From: an archaeon
GTDB lineage: Archaea; B1Sed10-29; WALL01
Direction: 5' to 3'
Assembly (NCBI GenBank): GCA_030592525.1
Contig: JAUVIW010000013.1
Location: 1 to 14,010, forward strand
Length of the DNA: 14,010 nt
Within the stretch, counting starts at the first letter, position 1; each line of letters opens with the position of its first letter. The notes below the pieces were generated by a model. That model saw nothing but the letters and a program-made list of their open reading frames with translations. It was not told the origin of the DNA and did not search any database. Shown piece by piece: positions 13,719-14,010 of this stretch. The translations under genes were made by a program, and so were the position numbers.

Positions 13719-14010
13719 GTGAAAGAAGAAGTCATAAGCTATTTCAGAGAGAAGGGGAAATTAGTTTCCCCGGATGCGCTCGAGAAAATAGAGCAGCACC
13801 CGAACCCATTACAGTTCTGTGAGGAGATACTGGAACGGGTTGACGGGCCATGGATTACACTTGATACGCTCACACCACCAAAGCCGAAAGTGGTTATCGA
13901 GAAGCCAACCAGCTTCAGGGCACCGGCCGAAGACATCAAGCCACAGCTAAAGATATTTGAGGAGTATGATGTCACGGGTAACAGCACGAGCGAAGGGAAA
14001 ATCGGGGACT
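13719..14010 (+). CDS. polB: DNA polymerase II (PolD) small subunit DP1, N-terminal part (cut by window end)
   Basis: The first 97 codons are present. The segment EYDVTGNSTSEGKIGD is the hallmark of the archaeal PolD small subunit, just before the OB-fold and phosphoesterase domains that carry the 3'-5' proofreading exonuclease. Before it come a small helical N-terminal domain (VISYFREKGKLVSPDALEKI) and a Pro/Lys linker (PPKPKV). PolD is the replicative polymerase of most Archaea outside the crenarchaea, and DP1 pairs with the large catalytic subunit DP2. The GTG at 13719 is preferred because GGTGA lies 5 nt upstream (13709-13713). In-frame GTGs at 13710 and 13701 are alternatives. The catalytic part lies beyond the window. 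Confidence 0.9.
   Translation, partial: MKEEVISYFREKGKLVSPDALEKIEQHPNPLQFCEEILERVDGPWITLDTLTPPKPKVVIEKPTSFRAPAEDIKPQLKIFEEYDVTGNSTSEGKIGD

Noticed and set aside
1..14010. CRISPR arrays, transposases, integrase or attachment sites, tRNA or rRNA genes, toxin-antitoxin or defence loci
   Set aside because: No regularly spaced repeats, mobile-element genes, tRNA-like segments or defence domains were seen. Nearly all of the window is occupied by the listed genes and the remaining gaps are about 105 bp or less.

Overview
The window is a gene-dense piece of an archaeal chromosome carrying mostly core information-processing and secretion genes. The evidence for Archaea is consistent. There is the tail of an archaeal histone, a PolD small subunit (DP1), ArcTGT for archaeosine, an archaeal-type TyrRS, Nog1, UPF0147, NucS/EndoMS and a SecF-SecD pair. 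TATA boxes lie about 25-28 nt upstream of several start codons. Histone, PolD and SecDF together point to a euryarchaeal-grade or DPANN-type lineage rather than Thermoproteota (crenarchaea). The exact phylum cannot be read from this sequence alone. I saw no insertion sequences, integrases, CRISPR arrays, tRNAs or rRNAs.

Layout, left to right. (1) 1-42, + strand: 3' end of a histone gene, convergent with the next block. (2) 54-1510, - strand: a two-gene unit of an unrecognised basic protein followed by a HAD phosphatase with a 4-nt stop/start overlap, driven by its own TATA box. (3) 1543-6119, - strand: secF, secD, a four-domain Ig/FN3-like lipoprotein and nucS, tightly packed (28-nt overlap, 13-nt gap, 1-nt overlap), so probably one operon. 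(4) 6194-6913, + strand: trmI, divergent from secF across a short intergenic region holding a 14-bp perfect palindrome. (5) 6915-10192, - strand: a membrane-anchored extracytoplasmic helical protein, tgtA, a DMT/EamA transporter and a 41-residue His- and Lys-rich protein, probably one operon. (6) 10220-11311, - strand: an MscS-type channel. (7) 11348-12289, + strand: nog1, divergent from the channel with 36 bp between start codons. (8) 12346-13613, + strand: UPF0147 gene and tyrS with a 4-nt overlap. (9) 13719 to the end, + strand: start of the PolD small subunit gene, cut by the window.

Functionally, the window joins tRNA maturation and charging (trmI, tgtA, tyrS), ribosome assembly (nog1), replication and mismatch repair (DP1, and NucS with a C-terminal PIP-box-like end), protein export (SecDF) and envelope functions (lipoprotein, secreted helical protein, MscS, EamA). 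The least explained parts are the AT-richer orphan at 680-1510, the tiny His-rich gene at 6915-7040, the secreted helical protein and transporter flanking tgtA, and the promoter architecture. Several genes look leaderless, while others carry clear Shine-Dalgarno sites.
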